Positions 1 through 17,386 of a stretch of DNA of 37,635 nt are shown here, piece after piece. Location of the stretch: positions 1 to 37,635 of the forward strand of contig NZ_CDBO01000060.1 of assembly GCF_000819885.1 (NCBI RefSeq), read 5' to 3'. The translations under genes were made by a program, and so were the position numbers. Positions within the stretch are counted from its first letter, which is position 1, and each line of letters opens with the position of its first letter. The notes under the pieces are model-generated. The model searched no databases, was not told where the DNA came from, and was given only the letters and a program-made list of their open reading frames with translations. The stretch comes from Aeromonas fluvialis. GTDB taxonomy: Bacteria > Pseudomonadota > Gammaproteobacteria > Enterobacterales > Aeromonadaceae.

Positions 1-179
1 AAGTGTTCTAAGGCTTGTAGCAAATAGAACGAACTACTCAAATTCAGTGATAGTGACAAACCAAGCGCAACATCACTACTCACGTCAGCTTTCCAAGATT
101 ATTCGGTTCGTCCTGAACCTCACCCTTCGGGCCCGCCTACGGCGGTTTCGATTTGTTCCGGACAAATCGATTAAGAATT
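1..179 (+). other. rRNA operon spacer upstream of 5S rRNA
   Basis: This stretch precedes a 5S rRNA and has no supported gene. By position it is the 23S-5S internal transcribed spacer. I do not see the conserved 3' end of 23S rRNA, so the 23S gene probably ends just before the window. Short open frames across it run through the 5S gene and are not real. Confidence 0.7.
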
Positions 180-298
180 TGCCTGGCGGCCATAGCGCCG
201 TGGAACCACCTGATCCCATGCCGAACTCAGAAGTGAAACGCGGTAGCGCCGATGGTAGTGTGGCATTCGCCATGCGAGAGTAGGACACTGCCAGGCAC
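180..298 (+). rRNA. rrf: 5S ribosomal RNA, copy 1
   Basis: The sequence starts TGCCTGGCGG and ends CTGCCAGGCA, forming helix I. It contains the conserved CCGAACTCAGAAGTGAAACG segment of gammaproteobacterial 5S rRNA. Length is about 118-119 nt against 120 in E. coli. It is followed by tRNA-Thr and a second 5S copy, the same order as in E. coli rrnD. The exact 3' end is uncertain by 1-2 nt. Confidence 0.96.
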
Positions 299-402
299 CA
301 ATTAAGCAACTGCAGCGATGTGGTTGGTCGCAATGCAACGTCAGGTTGTATTGGACAAAAGATTTAGATAGCGCACACAGTGCGGTCTTTACCGGTTAGT
401 GT

Positions 403-478
<76 letters not shown>

Positions 479-499
479 TTATTGAAGTAGTTAAGCTTT

Positions 500-1747
<1,248 letters not shown>

Positions 1748-1758
1748 TTTTAGTAAAA
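1748..1758 (+). promoter_or_regulatory. putative EbgR operator after ebgR
   Basis: TTTTAGTAAAA begins at the base after the ebgR stop codon and is a perfect palindrome around its central G. It is identical in its 11-nt core to the site at 694-704 upstream of ebgR. Inference: one of several EbgR sites, possibly for loop formation or roadblock. Confidence 0.5.
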
Positions 1759-1837
1759 TAAATTCTGTTTTAGTCGCGTCATCTTGCGGTGGCGCGGCCT
1801 CATCCCTTTATCATCCTCTCCCTTATTTCTCCTGATA

Positions 1838-1852
1838 AATGCATAATGCATT
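1838..1852. promoter_or_regulatory. 15-nt palindrome in ebgR-ebgA spacer
   Basis: AATGCATAATGCATT is two perfect 7-nt arms around one A. It lies in the 320-bp ebgR-ebgA spacer, between the two downstream EbgR-type sites. I do not recognise a regulator for it. Confidence 0.3.
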
Positions 1853-1939
1853 GTTTTACGGTGGTTTTAGCCATTTCTTGCCTACATTTATCAACATCCA
1901 TGCCATCACTGCCTGCTTTATCCCCTTTTATCCTCCGAT

Positions 1940-1955
1940 TCTGATCTCGCTCACA
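1940..1955 (+). promoter_or_regulatory. putative CRP site upstream of ebgA
   Basis: TCTGA-TCTCGC-TCACA matches the CRP consensus TGTGA-N6-TCACA at 9 of 10 positions. It is about 113 nt upstream of the ebgA start. Carbon-catabolite control would fit a sugar-hydrolase operon. Inference from sequence only. Confidence 0.45.
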
Positions 1956-2007
1956 AAACCATCCAGCCATTGTGATCAGGTTAAAACTTTACCGATCCAA
2001 AACTGAT

Positions 2008-2018
2008 ATTTAGTAAAT
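2008..2018 (+). promoter_or_regulatory. putative EbgR operator upstream of ebgA
   Basis: ATTTAGTAAAT is a palindrome around a central G, 50 nt before the ebgA start. It shares the TTTAGTAAA core with the sites near ebgR. Its position, where an ebgA promoter would lie, makes it the best candidate for the main repressing operator. Confidence 0.6.
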
Positions 2019-2028
2019 GTTTATCTAA

Positions 2029-5594
<3,566 letters not shown>

Positions 5595-5626
5595 CAAGCC
5601 GCTGTTTTTGCACTGATAAAAGCCGG

Positions 5627-5664
5627 AAGGGCGGGGCTCACCCTACAACTCATGCCCCGCCCTT
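5627..5664 (+). other. hairpin between ebgC and ygjI
   Basis: An 11-bp perfect stem (AAGGGCGGGGC with GCCCCGCCCTT) has a 16-nt loop. There is no T-run after it, so it is more likely an mRNA-stability or partial-attenuation element between ebgAC and the permease genes than a full terminator. Confidence 0.55.
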
Positions 5665-5676
5665 TCGCGGAAATAA

Positions 5677-7595
<1,919 letters not shown>

Positions 7596-7605
7596 ATGGG
7601 ATTGC

Positions 7606-7658
7606 GAGCCGGTGCGGTGAGACTGCACCGGTTCACCAACGAGGCCGCCCAGGCGGCC
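7606..7658 (+). other. two hairpins between ygjH and the second permease
   Basis: Stem 1 pairs GAGCCGGTGC (7606-7615) with GCACCGGTTC (7625-7634). Stem 2 pairs GGCCGC (7643-7648) with GCGGCC (7653-7658). Neither is followed by a T-run. They may be processing or stabilising structures in a polycistronic message. Confidence 0.4.
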
Positions 7659-7678
7659 CGATTATAACAAGAGAGTAA

Positions 7679-9208
<1,530 letters not shown>

Positions 9209-9229
9209 TCGGCTGAGCGAAAAAACGAG

Positions 9230-9257
9230 ACGGGCGGCCCAGGTTGCCCGTTTTTTT
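9230..9257 (+). terminator. terminator after the ebg-ygj cluster
   Basis: A short stem (ACGGGC with GCCCGT) is followed by TTTTTTT (9251-9257). It lies about 20 nt after the second permease and closes the gene cluster. Confidence 0.8.
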
Positions 9258-9405
9258 ATCCATTTATCGCCGGTTTGGCGCTATCTGGCAGCGGGTCATC
9301 AACTTCCGCTATTCGACAAAGCAAAGGCGTTAAGCATTGATGAACAATTAACCGCCGCACAACGTTGCGCCGCTTCGATATCGGGGTAAGCTGGGGGTTC
9401 GTTTC

Positions 9406-9432
9406 AACGGGAGGTGCCAGACACCTCCTGTT
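9406..9432 (+). other. hairpin in the yfeH leader
   Basis: An 11-bp stem (AACGGGAGGTG with CACCTCCTGTT, one G-T pair) has loop CCAGA and is followed by a T-rich stretch (GTGTTTCTT). It lies about 70 nt upstream of yfeH. It could be a weak terminator or leader attenuator. Confidence 0.45.
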
Positions 9433-9502
9433 GTGTTTCTTGTCCTCCCCGATCCTGACCTTTTGCCAAGAAGGCAGGATGCCCTTCTGATGGAGACCTT
9501 TC

Positions 9503-10453
9503 GTGCGTCTGGATCCCTTTACTGTTGTGCTGATTGCGGTGGTCACTCTGGCCTCCCTCTTTCCCTGCGAGGGGCAGGTGGCTGTCTGGTTCGGTCTGCT
9601 GACCAAGCTGGCGGTGGCGCTCCTGTTCTTCATGCATGGCGCCAAGCTGTCGCGCCAGAACCTGCTGGCGGGCCTCGGTCACTGGCGGCTCCATCTGGTG
9701 GTGATGCTCAGCACCTTCGTGCTGTTTCCGCTGCTCGGGCTGCTGCTCACGCCGCTGGTACCGGGCTGGCTGAGCCCGGCCATCTACCTCGGCTTCCTCT
9801 ATCTCTGCGCCCTGCCTGCCACCGTGCAGTCGGCCATCGCCTTTACCTCGATGGCGGGGGGCAATGTGTCGGCGGCGGTGTGCAGCGCCTCGGCCTCCAG
9901 CATCCTCGGTATCTTCCTCTCGCCGGTGCTGGTGGGGATGATGATCCACGTGCAGGGGGAGGGGATCGACACCTGGCACTCCATTCAGGCCATCATGGTG
10001 CAGCTGATGCTGCCGTTTGTGGTCGGCCACCTGTCGCGCCCGCTGATCGGTCGCTGGGTCGATAGTCACCGGCCGATGATCGGCAAGCTGGATCAGAGCT
10101 CCATCCTGCTGGTGGTCTACGTCGCCTTCAGCGAGGCAGTGGTGCAGGGGATCTGGCATCAAGTCGGCTGGTACGATCTGGCCAGTATCGTGCTGCTGAG
10201 CTGCGTCTTGCTGGCGCTGGTGCTCTGCTGGAACGTCTGGATCAGCCGCCGCCTCGGCTTCAACAGGGCGGACGAGATCACCATCGTTTTCTGCGGCTCC
10301 AAGAAGAGCCTCGCCAACGGGGTGCCGATGGCCAACGTCATGTTCCCCGCCGCCAGCGTCGGCGTCATGGTGCTGCCGCTGATGATCTTCCACCAGATCC
10401 AGCTGATGGTGTGCGCCGTGTTGGCTCGTCGCTACCACGAGCAGGGTCATTAA
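9503..10453 (+). CDS. yfeH: YfeH, bile acid:Na+ symporter family protein
   Basis: This is a 316-aa membrane protein of the SBF-like family with 9-10 hydrophobic spans. It closely resembles E. coli YfeH (332 aa) in LLFFMHGAKLSRQNL, LPATVQSAIAFTSMAGGN and EITIVFCGSKKSLANGVPMA. The physiological substrate is not known. The start is GTG at 9503, with GGAGA 6 nt upstream; the ATG at 9490 is in another frame. The gene stands alone between a terminator and the convergent ilv operon end. Confidence 0.88.
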   Translation: MRLDPFTVVLIAVVTLASLFPCEGQVAVWFGLLTKLAVALLFFMHGAKLSRQNLLAGLGHWRLHLVVMLSTFVLFPLLGLLLTPLVPGWLSPAIYLGFLYLCALPATVQSAIAFTSMAGGNVSAAVCSASASSILGIFLSPVLVGMMIHVQGEGIDTWHSIQAIMVQLMLPFVVGHLSRPLIGRWVDSHRPMIGKLDQSSILLVVYVAFSEAVVQGIWHQVGWYDLASIVLLSCVLLALVLCWNVWISRRLGFNRADEITIVFCGSKKSLANGVPMANVMFPAASVGVMVLPLMIFHQIQLMVCAVLARRYHEQGH

Positions 10454-10482
10454 TACTCGCGCCGTTTTAGCTGCCATAACAA

Positions 10483-10505
10483 GAGGGAGGCCATGGGCCT
10501 CCCTC
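10483..10505 (+). terminator. strong hairpin after yfeH
   Basis: A perfect 10-bp stem (GAGGGAGGCC with GGCCTCCCTC) has a 3-nt loop, 30 nt after the yfeH stop. There is no T-run, so it may stabilise or only partly terminate. Confidence 0.5.
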
Positions 10506-10830
10506 AGACGGTAGACAACCCCCTGAACGGCGACTCCGGGGGGAGTTGATTGTTGTGTGGTCAATAAATGGACTGCACCATACTCAGAGATCCCGCGCCC
10601 AGGCAACTTGGGATCGAGATGGTCGCTCTCGCTGAACTCGCCCCCCCCAAGACCATCCGAAAGCCAATACCAACAAGAAGACGCTGACCAACGTCGAGGT
10701 GGCCACCTCCCCAACGCCTATCTTGAGGCGCAGGTTCAGAGCGTCATTGGCCACTGCCGCCCATCCAAAAGACCGGCATCGGGGAAGGTTACCGGCTCTA
10801 CGCCAGTGATCCGCCCCGTGGCTCCGAGCT
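10506..10830. other. intergenic block without a convincing gene
   Basis: About 325 bp lie between yfeH and the ilv terminator. The block contains a C5-G6 inverted repeat (10519-10543), a GATCCC/GGGATC repeat (10589-10615) and a run of eight C (10641-10648). Several frames are open for 50-90 codons on both strands, but none has a good start, a ribosome site or a recognisable protein. It could be a decayed gene, a repeated element or a structured RNA. I cannot tell which. Confidence 0.4.
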
Positions 10831-10863
10831 AAAAAAGAACCCCCTCTTTGAAAAAGAGGGGGT
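10831..10863 (-). terminator. ilvGMEDA operon terminator
   Basis: An 11-bp perfect stem (ACCCCCTCTTT with AAAGAGGGGGT) has a 3-nt loop. On the minus strand it is followed by a T-rich run (plus-strand AAAAAAG at 10831-10837). It lies 47 nt after the ilvA stop. Confidence 0.9.
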
Positions 10864-10909
10864 CGATATTTAGCAATCAGAGGGGCTTCCCTCTATCTTC
10901 ATCGCGCCA

Positions 10910-12430
10910 TCAGCTGGCCAGGAACAGCCGGTAGGCTGGGTCCTCGCTCACCTCTTTCCAACCGTAGCCAATTTCGCGCAGGTAGTCATGGAAGGCGGCC
11001 ACGTCCTCGTCCGGCAGCTCGAAGGCGCATAACACCCGGCCGTAGTCGGCACCGTGGTTGCGGTAGTGGAACAGGCTGATGTTCCAGCGGCACCCCAGAG
11101 TCTCGAGGAAGCGCATCAGGGCGCCAGGCTGCTCCGGGAACTTGAAGCTGTAGAGCCGTTCACCGAGGGGCCGGGCCGGGCGGCCGCCAATCATGTAACG
11201 CACGTGGTTCTTGGCCAGCTCGCTCTCGGTCATGTTGACCACCGGATAGCCGTTGCCACCGAGCTGATCGATGATCTGGCCCAGCTCCTCGTCACCGCCG
11301 GTGAGGCGCACCGAGACAAACAGGGAGGCCTGCTCCGCGTCGGCGTAGCGGTAGTTGAACTCGGTCACCATGCGGGGCCCGAGCTGACGGCAGAAGTCGA
11401 GGAAGGCCCCCTTGCGCTCGGGGATGGTCACCGCCAGCATGCCCTCACGCTTCTCGCCGATCTCGCAGCGCTCCGACACGTAGCGCAGGCTGTGGAAGTT
11501 GACGTTGGCGCCGGAGAGGATGGCCGCCATCCGCCCCCCTTTCACCTGCTCCCGCTCGCTGTAAGCCTTGAGGCCCGCCAGCGACAGGGCACCCGACGGC
11601 TCGGCGATGGCGCGGCAGTCGTCGAAGATGTCTTTCAGTGCGGCGCAGATCTGGTCGTTGGAGACGGTCACCACCTCGTCCAGATACTGGTTGCACAGAC
11701 GGAAGGTCTCCTCGCCGATGCGCCTGACCGCCACCCCATCGGCAAACAGCGAGACTCGTTCCAGACTGACCGGCTCGCCCGCTGCCATAGCCGCCTTGAG
11801 GCAGGCTGAGCCCTCCGCTTCCACCCCGATCACCTTCACATCCGGCAGCAGCTGCTTGATATAGACCGCCACCCCGGCGGCCAACCCGCCGCCCCCCACC
11901 GGCACGAACACGTGGGTGAGGTGGGTATCCTGCTCCAACAGCTCCTTGCCGATGGTGCCCTGGCCCGCGATCACCTCGACGTCGTCAAACGGCGGGATCA
12001 GGGTATAGCCCTCCAACTCGGAGAGGCGGCGGCTCTCGCCGTAGGCCTCATCGAAGCTGTTGCCAAACAGCATGACGTTGCCGCCCTGACGGCGCACCGC
12101 GTCGATCTTGATATCCGGCGTGGTCTTGGGCATCACGATGATCGCCTTGATGCCGAGCTTGGCGGCCGACAGGGCGACCCCCTGGGCGTGGTTGCCGGCG
12201 GAGGCGGCGATGACGCCACGCGCCTTCTGCTCCTCGGTCAGGGTGGCGATCTTGTGGTAGGCGCCGCGCAGCTTGAAGGAGTGGACCGGTTGCAGATCCT
12301 CCCGCTTCAGGCTGACATGGTTGCCGAGTCGCTCGGAGAGTTTCTTCAGGGTTTGCAAAGGGGTGACTCGCGCCGCCTCATAGACGGGGGAGAGCAACAC
12401 CTTGCGTAGATAATCCGCCGCAGAGACCAT
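10910..12430 (-). CDS. ilvA: IlvA, biosynthetic threonine ammonia-lyase
   Basis: This is a 506-aa PLP enzyme (E. coli IlvA 514 aa). It converts threonine to 2-oxobutanoate, the committed step to isoleucine, and is classically feedback-inhibited by isoleucine. The PLP lysine is K53 in HSFKLRGAYHK; the phosphate-binding loop is VPVGGGGLAAG. About residues 320-506 form two ACT-like regulatory domains ending AYRLFLAS. The two ACT-like domains identify the biosynthetic form, not the short catabolic TdcB. The ATG at 12430 is only 3 nt after the ilvD stop, and its ribosome site (GGGGGA) lies inside the end of ilvD. It is the last gene of the operon. Confidence 0.97.
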   Translation of the reverse strand: MVSAADYLRKVLLSPVYEAARVTPLQTLKKLSERLGNHVSLKREDLQPVHSFKLRGAYHKIATLTEEQKARGVIAASAGNHAQGVALSAAKLGIKAIIVMPKTTPDIKIDAVRRQGGNVMLFGNSFDEAYGESRRLSELEGYTLIPPFDDVEVIAGQGTIGKELLEQDTHLTHVFVPVGGGGLAAGVAVYIKQLLPDVKVIGVEAEGSACLKAAMAAGEPVSLERVSLFADGVAVRRIGEETFRLCNQYLDEVVTVSNDQICAALKDIFDDCRAIAEPSGALSLAGLKAYSEREQVKGGRMAAILSGANVNFHSLRYVSERCEIGEKREGMLAVTIPERKGAFLDFCRQLGPRMVTEFNYRYADAEQASLFVSVRLTGGDEELGQIIDQLGGNGYPVVNMTESELAKNHVRYMIGGRPARPLGERLYSFKFPEQPGALMRFLETLGCRWNISLFHYRNHGADYGRVLCAFELPDEDVAAFHDYLREIGYGWKEVSEDPAYRLFLAS

Positions 12431-12433
12431 GAT

Positions 12434-14275
12434 TTATTCCCCCAGCATTGAGCGATCGCGCACCGCGCCTTTATCGGCGCTGGTGGCGAACATGGCGTAG
12501 GCGCGTAGGGCAAAGGAGACCTGACGCTGACGATCGAGCGGCTTCCAGCCACGGGCTTCCACGGCGACACGGCGGGCAGCCAGCACGCTGTCGGCCACCT
12601 CCAGCACCATGCTGCGGGCCGGGATGTCGATGTTGATTATGTCCCCATCCTCCACCAGACCTATGGTGCCGCCGGAAGCCGCCTCCGGCGATACGTGGCC
12701 GATGGAGAGGCCCGAGGTACCGCCAGAGAAGCGACCGTCGGTGATCAGGGCACACGCCTTGCCGAGACCCATGGATTTCAGATAGGTAGTGGGGTAGAGC
12801 ATCTCCTGCATGCCCGGGCCCCCTTTCGGCCCTTCGTAGCGGATCACCACTACCTCGCCCGCTTTCACTGTGCCGTCGAGGATGCCGCTCACCGCGCTCT
12901 CCTGACTCTCGAATACCCGGGCCGGGCCACGGAAGGTGAGGTTCTCGTCATCCACCCCGGCGGTTTTGACGATGGCGCCATCCAGCGCGAGATTGCCGGA
13001 GAGCACCGCAAGGCCACCCTCCTGGCTGTAGGCATTATCCAGCGAGCGGATGCACCCTTCGGCGCGATCCAGATCCAGCTCGGGCCAGCGGCAATCCTGA
13101 CTGAAGGCCTTGGTGGTGCGGATCCCGGCAGGGCCGGCGCGGTAGAAGTCCACCACCTCCTGACTCGGCTGGCGGCTGACGTCATATTCATCGAGTTGTT
13201 CGACGAGGGAGCAACCCAGCACGGTACGGGTATCCCCATGCACCAGACCCGCTTTTTCCAGCTGGCCCAGGATCGCCACCACACCACCGGCGCGGTGTAC
13301 GTCTTCCATGTGGTACTTCTGGGTAGAGGGCGCCACCTTGCAGAGCTGCGGCACCTTGCGGGACATGCGGTCGATATCGGCCATAGTGAAGTCGACGCCG
13401 GCCTCCTGGGCCGCCGCCAGCAGGTGCAGCACGGTATTGGTGGAGCCGCCCATGGCGATGTCGAGCGCCATGGCGTTCTCGAACGCCGCCTTGTTGGCGA
13501 TATTACGCGGCAGTGCCGAGGCATCGTCCTGCTCATACCAGCGCTTGGCCAAAGTCACGATGCGCTGACCCGCCAGCTTGAACAGCTGCTCGCGATCGCT
13601 GTGGGTCGCCAGCATGGAGCCGTTACCAGGCTGGGAGAGGCCGAGCGCCTCGGTCAGACAGTTCATGGAGTTCGCGGTAAACATGCCGGAGCAGGAGCCA
13701 CAGGTGGGGCAGGCGCTGCGCTCAATCTGATCGCTCTGGGCGTCGGAGACCTTGGGATCGGCGCCCTGGATCATGGCATCCACCAGATCCAGCTTGATGA
13801 TCTGATCCGACAGCTTGGTCTTGCCCGCTTCCATCGGGCCGCCGGAGACGAAGATCACCGGAATATTGATGCGCAGGGCAGCCATCAGCATCCCCGGGGT
13901 GATCTTGTCGCAGTTGGAGATGCAGACCATGGCATCGGCGCAGTGGGCGTTGACCATGTACTCCACCGAGTCGGCGATCAGTTCGCGCGACGGCAGGGAG
14001 TAGAGCATGCCGCCGTGGCCCATGGCGATGCCGTCATCCACCGCTATGGTGTTGAACTCCTTGGCAACGCCACCCGCGGCTTCGATTTCACGGGCCACCA
14101 GCTGACCCAGATCCTTGAGGTGGACGTGACCTGGCACGAACTGGGTGAAGGAGTTGACCACGGCGATGATGGGCTTGCCGAAATCCTGATCGGTCATGCC
14201 GGTGGCACGCCAGAGGGCGCGGGCCCCGGCCATGTTACGTCCGTGGGTGGTGGTGGCGGATCTCAACTTCGGCAT
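12434..14275 (-). CDS. ilvD: IlvD, dihydroxy-acid dehydratase
   Basis: This is a 613-aa iron-sulfur enzyme (E. coli 616 aa) that dehydrates dihydroxy-isovalerate and dihydroxy-methylvalerate to the 2-oxo acids for valine and isoleucine. Cluster and metal ligands are seen at C122 ([12 protein letters not shown]) and in [12 protein letters not shown] (C189, C192, C195). The start [20 protein letters not shown] matches the family; an upstream in-frame ATG would add 11 residues not seen in homologs. AGGGAG lies 8 nt before the ATG at 14275. It is the fourth structural gene of the operon. Confidence 0.97.
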   Translation of the reverse strand: MPKLRSATTTHGRNMAGARALWRATGMTDQDFGKPIIAVVNSFTQFVPGHVHLKDLGQLVAREIEAAGGVAKEFNTIAVDDGIAMGHGGMLYSLPSRELIADSVEYMVNAHCADAMVCISNCDKITPGMLMAALRINIPVIFVSGGPMEAGKTKLSDQIIKLDLVDAMIQGADPKVSDAQSDQIERSACPTCGSCSGMFTANSMNCLTEALGLSQPGNGSMLATHSDREQLFKLAGQRIVTLAKRWYEQDDASALPRNIANKAAFENAMALDIAMGGSTNTVLHLLAAAQEAGVDFTMADIDRMSRKVPQLCKVAPSTQKYHMEDVHRAGGVVAILGQLEKAGLVHGDTRTVLGCSLVEQLDEYDVSRQPSQEVVDFYRAGPAGIRTTKAFSQDCRWPELDLDRAEGCIRSLDNAYSQEGGLAVLSGNLALDGAIVKTAGVDDENLTFRGPARVFESQESAVSGILDGTVKAGEVVVIRYEGPKGGPGMQEMLYPTTYLKSMGLGKACALITDGRFSGGTSGLSIGHVSPEAASGGTIGLVEDGDIINIDIPARSMVLEVADSVLAARRVAVEARGWKPLDRQRQVSFALRAYAMFATSADKGAVRDRSMLGE

Positions 14276-14358
14276 TATCTCTACTCCCTGAATGCCCCTG
14301 GGGCGCATTGTCTTTCAACATGAATGTGTGATTCGCGGATCGGGAATCGATCCTGGTC

Positions 14359-14414
14359 AGGGCACCGCCGGGTGCCCTCACCGGAAGCGACTCGGGGAGG
14401 CATATGGCCTCCCC
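14359..14414 (-). other. two hairpins in the ilvE-ilvD spacer
   Basis: The first minus-strand stem, 7 nt after the ilvE stop, pairs 14394-14401 with 14407-14414 (GGGGAGGC/GCCTCCCC). A second perfect 8-bp stem pairs AGGGCACC (14359-14366) with GGTGCCCT (14371-14378). No T-run follows. In a 146-nt spacer inside an operon these look like mRNA-stability or processing elements. Confidence 0.5.
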
Positions 14415-14421
14415 GCGCGCG

Positions 14422-15366
14422 TCAGTCCGCCACCGGGGTCAACCAGCCCCACTTGTCCTCGGTCTGGCCGTTGAACAGGCCGAAGAAGGCGTTCTGCAAC
14501 TGCTCGGTTACCGGACCGCGACAGCCGGCGCCCACCTGCATCCGATCCACGGAGCGCACCGGCGTCACCTCGGCCGCGGTGCCGGTCATGAAGATCTCGT
14601 CCGCCACATAGAGCGCCTCGCGGGGCAGCGCCTGCTCGCGCACCTCGTAACCGAGATCGCGGGCCAGCGTCATGATGGTGTCACGGGTGATGCCGGGCAG
14701 GATGGCGGCGGTGGCGGGCGGGGTGAACAGCACGCCATTCTTCACCAGAAACAGGTTCTCCCCCGCCCCTTCGCTCAGGTAGCCGTTCACGTCCAGTGCC
14801 AGCCCCTCGGCGAAGCCGTTGCGCTTGGCCTCGCGGCTGATCAGCTGGGATGACAAATAGTTGCCGCCCGCCTTGGCGCCGGTGGGGATGGTGTTGGGGG
14901 CGAGCCGATTCCAGGAGGTGACGCACACGTCTACCCCGTTCTTGAGCCCCTCTTCGCCGAGATAGGCGCCCCACGGGATGGCCGCAACGATCACGTCGGC
15001 CTTGGCATCCTTGGGAGGATGCAGGCCAAGGCCCACGTTACCGATGAAGGCCAGCGGGCGCAGGTAGCCACTCTTGAGATCGTTCTCGCGCACCACGGTG
15101 CGGCAGGCTTCGTTGATCTCGGCCTCGTTGTAGGGGACCTCCATCCAGTAGATCTTGGCGGAGTCGAACAGGCGGCGGGTGTGCTCCTGCAGGCGGAAGA
15201 TGCAGGTGCCTCTGGGAGTATCGTAAGCGCGCACCCCTTCAAACACCGAAGAGCCGTAGTGCAGGGCGTGGCTCATCACATGCACCTGGGCATCTTGCCA
15301 GGGCACCAGTTTGCCGTTGAACCAGATGTATTGTGGGTGAGTGGCGGATTGGGAAGGCTGTGACAT
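14422..15366 (-). CDS. ilvE: IlvE, branched-chain aminotransferase
   Basis: This is a 314-aa class IV PLP aminotransferase (E. coli 309 aa). It transfers amino groups from glutamate to the 2-oxo acids of valine, leucine and isoleucine. The PLP lysine is K165 in TGAKAGGNYLSS. Other signatures are HVMSHALHYGSSVFEGVRAY and the C-terminal TEDKWGWL. The ATG at 15366 uses AAGGAG that overlaps the ilvM stop codon; the spacing between the genes is 12 nt. Confidence 0.97.
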   Translation of the reverse strand: MSQPSQSATHPQYIWFNGKLVPWQDAQVHVMSHALHYGSSVFEGVRAYDTPRGTCIFRLQEHTRRLFDSAKIYWMEVPYNEAEINEACRTVVRENDLKSGYLRPLAFIGNVGLGLHPPKDAKADVIVAAIPWGAYLGEEGLKNGVDVCVTSWNRLAPNTIPTGAKAGGNYLSSQLISREAKRNGFAEGLALDVNGYLSEGAGENLFLVKNGVLFTPPATAAILPGITRDTIMTLARDLGYEVREQALPREALYVADEIFMTGTAAEVTPVRSVDRMQVGAGCRGPVTEQLQNAFFGLFNGQTEDKWGWLTPVAD

Positions 15367-15378
15367 TGGCTTGGCTCC

Positions 15379-15657
15379 TTAAGCTCTGATCCGGGGTTGC
15401 TGTTCCAGTGCATCGACCCGGCAGACGTCCACCAGCTTCACCAACTGGCTCCACAACTGCTGGATGGGACGCACCGACTCGACAGTAACCGTGATCCGCA
15501 GCTGTTGGCAATCCTGCTCCATATTCAATGCGCAGAGATTGAAGCCACGGTGACGCACCACCCGCAGTACTCGCTCCATCACTTCGGGTCTGGGCTGGGC
15601 GTGGATATGCAGGGTGTGTTGTGCAAATGCTGGCTGTGCATGGGTCTGCGGGTTCAT
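15379..15657 (-). CDS. ilvM: IlvM, acetolactate synthase II small subunit
   Basis: This 92-aa ACT-domain protein is the regulatory partner of IlvG (E. coli IlvM 87 aa). The conserved [19 protein letters not shown] and the end QQPRIRA identify it. The ATG at 15657 overlaps the ilvG stop by 4 nt (ATGA), so translation is coupled. A longer open frame upstream is the ilvG shadow. Confidence 0.94.
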   Translation of the reverse strand: MNPQTHAQPAFAQHTLHIHAQPRPEVMERVLRVVRHRGFNLCALNMEQDCQQLRITVTVESVRPIQQLWSQLVKLVDVCRVDALEQQPRIRA

Positions 15658-17300
15658 GGGCGTTGCTCCATCATCTTGTGGTTGGCGACTCCCGGCGGAA
15701 CCAGGGGCCAGACGTTTTCTTCCTCTGAAATAGCCACATGCAGCAGATAGGCACCCTTGCTTGCCAGCAGGCGATCGAGGGCACCGGCGATCTGCGCCTT
15801 GCATGTGATGGTTTCGCCCGGGATGCCGAAAGCGGCAGCCAGTGCGACAAAATCGGGATTGTCGGAGAGGATGGTCTCGCTGTAGCGGCCATCGAAGAAC
15901 AACTCCTGCCACTGGCGCACCATGCCGAGGCGCTGGTTGTCCAGCAGTACCATCTTCACCTTGAGCTGGGCGCGGCGGATGGTGCCGAGCTCCTGCACAT
16001 TCATCATGAAAGATCCGTCACCGCTCACCAGTACCACCTCATCTTGCGGACGCGACATCTTGGCGCCGATGGCGGCGGGCAGACCAAAACCCATGGTGCC
16101 GAGACCGGCGCTGGAGAGGTGGTTGCGCGGGCTGGTGAAGCGCATGTGCTGGGCCACCCACATCTGGTGCTGACCCACGTCACAGGCCACCACGCTGGTC
16201 TCCGGCAGGCGGGCAGAGAGCTGCTTGAGCAGAGCCGGGGCATAGATGGCCTGACCCGGATGGTCATAGCGAAACGCATATTCGCGGGCCATGGCGGCGC
16301 AGTGCTCACGCCATGGGTCGATCGCGAGGGACATGGTAAGGCGCGGCAACACCTGTTTGAGATCCTGGGTGATACCCACCTCGGCGGCGCGGCGCTTGCC
16401 GAACTCGGCGGCGTCCACATCGAGATGGATCACCTTGGCCTCGGGGGCAAACTCCTCCAGCTTGCCGGTCACCCTGTCGTCAAAACGGGCACCCACCACC
16501 AGCAGCAGATCGCACTGCTGCACCGCATAGTTGGCCGCCTTGGTGCCGTGCATGCCGAGCATGCCAAGGTAGACGGCGCTGTCGGGGTCTAGTGCACCAA
16601 TCCCCTTGAGGGTGGTGACTGCGGGCATACCGGTGACGGCAGCAAACTCGCGCAGTTGCTGCTCGGCATTGGCCATGCCCACCCCGCCACCGACATAGAG
16701 CACCGGGCGCTCGGCGGCGGCGATCAGGGTACGGGCAGCCGCCAACTCGGAGGGATTGAGCGCCTCCGGTTCCTCCACCGCAAACAGCGGACTCTGGGCC
16801 GGCGCGGTTGCCAGTTGCACATCCTTGGGCAGATCGATCAGTACCGGGCCCGGTCGCCCTTCACTGGCGATCACAAAGGCCTCGGCAATGACCCGTGGCA
16901 GATCCGCCACGTCCGTCACCATAAAGGAGTGCTTGGTACAGGAGAGGGACATGCCGAGCACGTCGACCTCCTGAAACGCGTCGGTGCCGATGGCGGCACA
17001 GGGCACCTGGCCACTGATGGCCACCAGCGGCACCGAATCGAGCAGCGCCTCCGCCAGACCGGTCACCAGATTGGTGGCGCCAGGGCCGGAGGTGGCGATG
17101 CAGACCCCCACCTGACCGGAGGCGCGGGCATAACCCACCGCCGCCATGGCGGCGCCCTGCTCGTGGCGGCAGAGCTGATGGGCCAGACCACCGTCGTACA
17201 GGGCATCGTAGACCGGCATGATGGCCCCGCCCGGGTAACCAAACACCTGGGTCACACCCTGTTTCTTGAGAGCCTGTACCAAAAACTGCGCGCCGTTCAT
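15654..17300 (-). CDS. ilvG: IlvG, acetolactate synthase II large subunit
   Basis: This is a 548-aa thiamine diphosphate enzyme, the same length as intact enterobacterial IlvG. It condenses pyruvate with pyruvate or 2-oxobutanoate, the first common step for valine, leucine and isoleucine. The cofactor-activating Glu is E47 in [17 protein letters not shown]; the ThDP-Mg motif is [12 protein letters not shown]. The ATG at 17300 was chosen because the protein then begins [16 protein letters not shown] as in E. coli; the open frame extends further upstream through the attenuator. Unlike E. coli K-12, where ilvG is frameshifted, this copy is intact. Confidence 0.97.
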   Translation of the reverse strand: MNGAQFLVQALKKQGVTQVFGYPGGAIMPVYDALYDGGLAHQLCRHEQGAAMAAVGYARASGQVGVCIATSGPGATNLVTGLAEALLDSVPLVAISGQVPCAAIGTDAFQEVDVLGMSLSCTKHSFMVTDVADLPRVIAEAFVIASEGRPGPVLIDLPKDVQLATAPAQSPLFAVEEPEALNPSELAAARTLIAAAERPVLYVGGGVGMANAEQQLREFAAVTGMPAVTTLKGIGALDPDSAVYLGMLGMHGTKAANYAVQQCDLLLVVGARFDDRVTGKLEEFAPEAKVIHLDVDAAEFGKRRAAEVGITQDLKQVLPRLTMSLAIDPWREHCAAMAREYAFRYDHPGQAIYAPALLKQLSARLPETSVVACDVGQHQMWVAQHMRFTSPRNHLSSAGLGTMGFGLPAAIGAKMSRPQDEVVLVSGDGSFMMNVQELGTIRRAQLKVKMVLLDNQRLGMVRQWQELFFDGRYSETILSDNPDFVALAAAFGIPGETITCKAQIAGALDRLLASKGAYLLHVAISEEENVWPLVPPGVANHKMMEQRP

Positions 17301-17324
17301 GTGAAAAATCCTGTCCTTTGGTCG

Positions 17325-17357
17325 AAAAAAAACCCCCGGGCCGTGAGGCTCGGGGGT
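17325..17357 (-). terminator. ilv operon attenuator (terminator hairpin)
   Basis: On the minus strand the arms 17357-17347 and 17342-17332 form an 11-bp GC-rich stem with a 4-nt loop, followed by a run of T (plus-strand A at 17325-17332). It lies between the leader peptide and ilvG. The upstream arm (ACCCCCGAG) can pair instead with CTCGGGGAT (17422-17414) inside the leader gene, giving an antiterminator. That segment adjoins TCACCGCT (17428-17421), which can pair with AGTGGTGA (17444-17437) in the control codons. This is the classical four-arm attenuation layout. Confidence 0.9.
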
Positions 17358-17386
17358 CGCTTGTTTCGTTCTGTCCGGTGGTGGGT

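Noticed and set aside
47..283. short plus-strand ORF over the first 5S gene
   Set aside because: It covers rRNA sequence, and a similar frame appears in the second 5S copy because the RNA genes are nearly identical.
10641..10648. C8 tract as a phase-variation switch
   Set aside because: No credible gene spans the tract, so there is nothing evident to switch.
12695..14323. 542-codon plus-strand open frame across ilvD
   Set aside because: Antisense shadow of ilvD with a Gly/His-rich translation and no recognisable domain.
15654..17300. possible ilvG frameshift as in E. coli K-12
   Set aside because: The frame is open for all 548 codons and conserved throughout. rph was checked for its K-12 frameshift too and is also intact.
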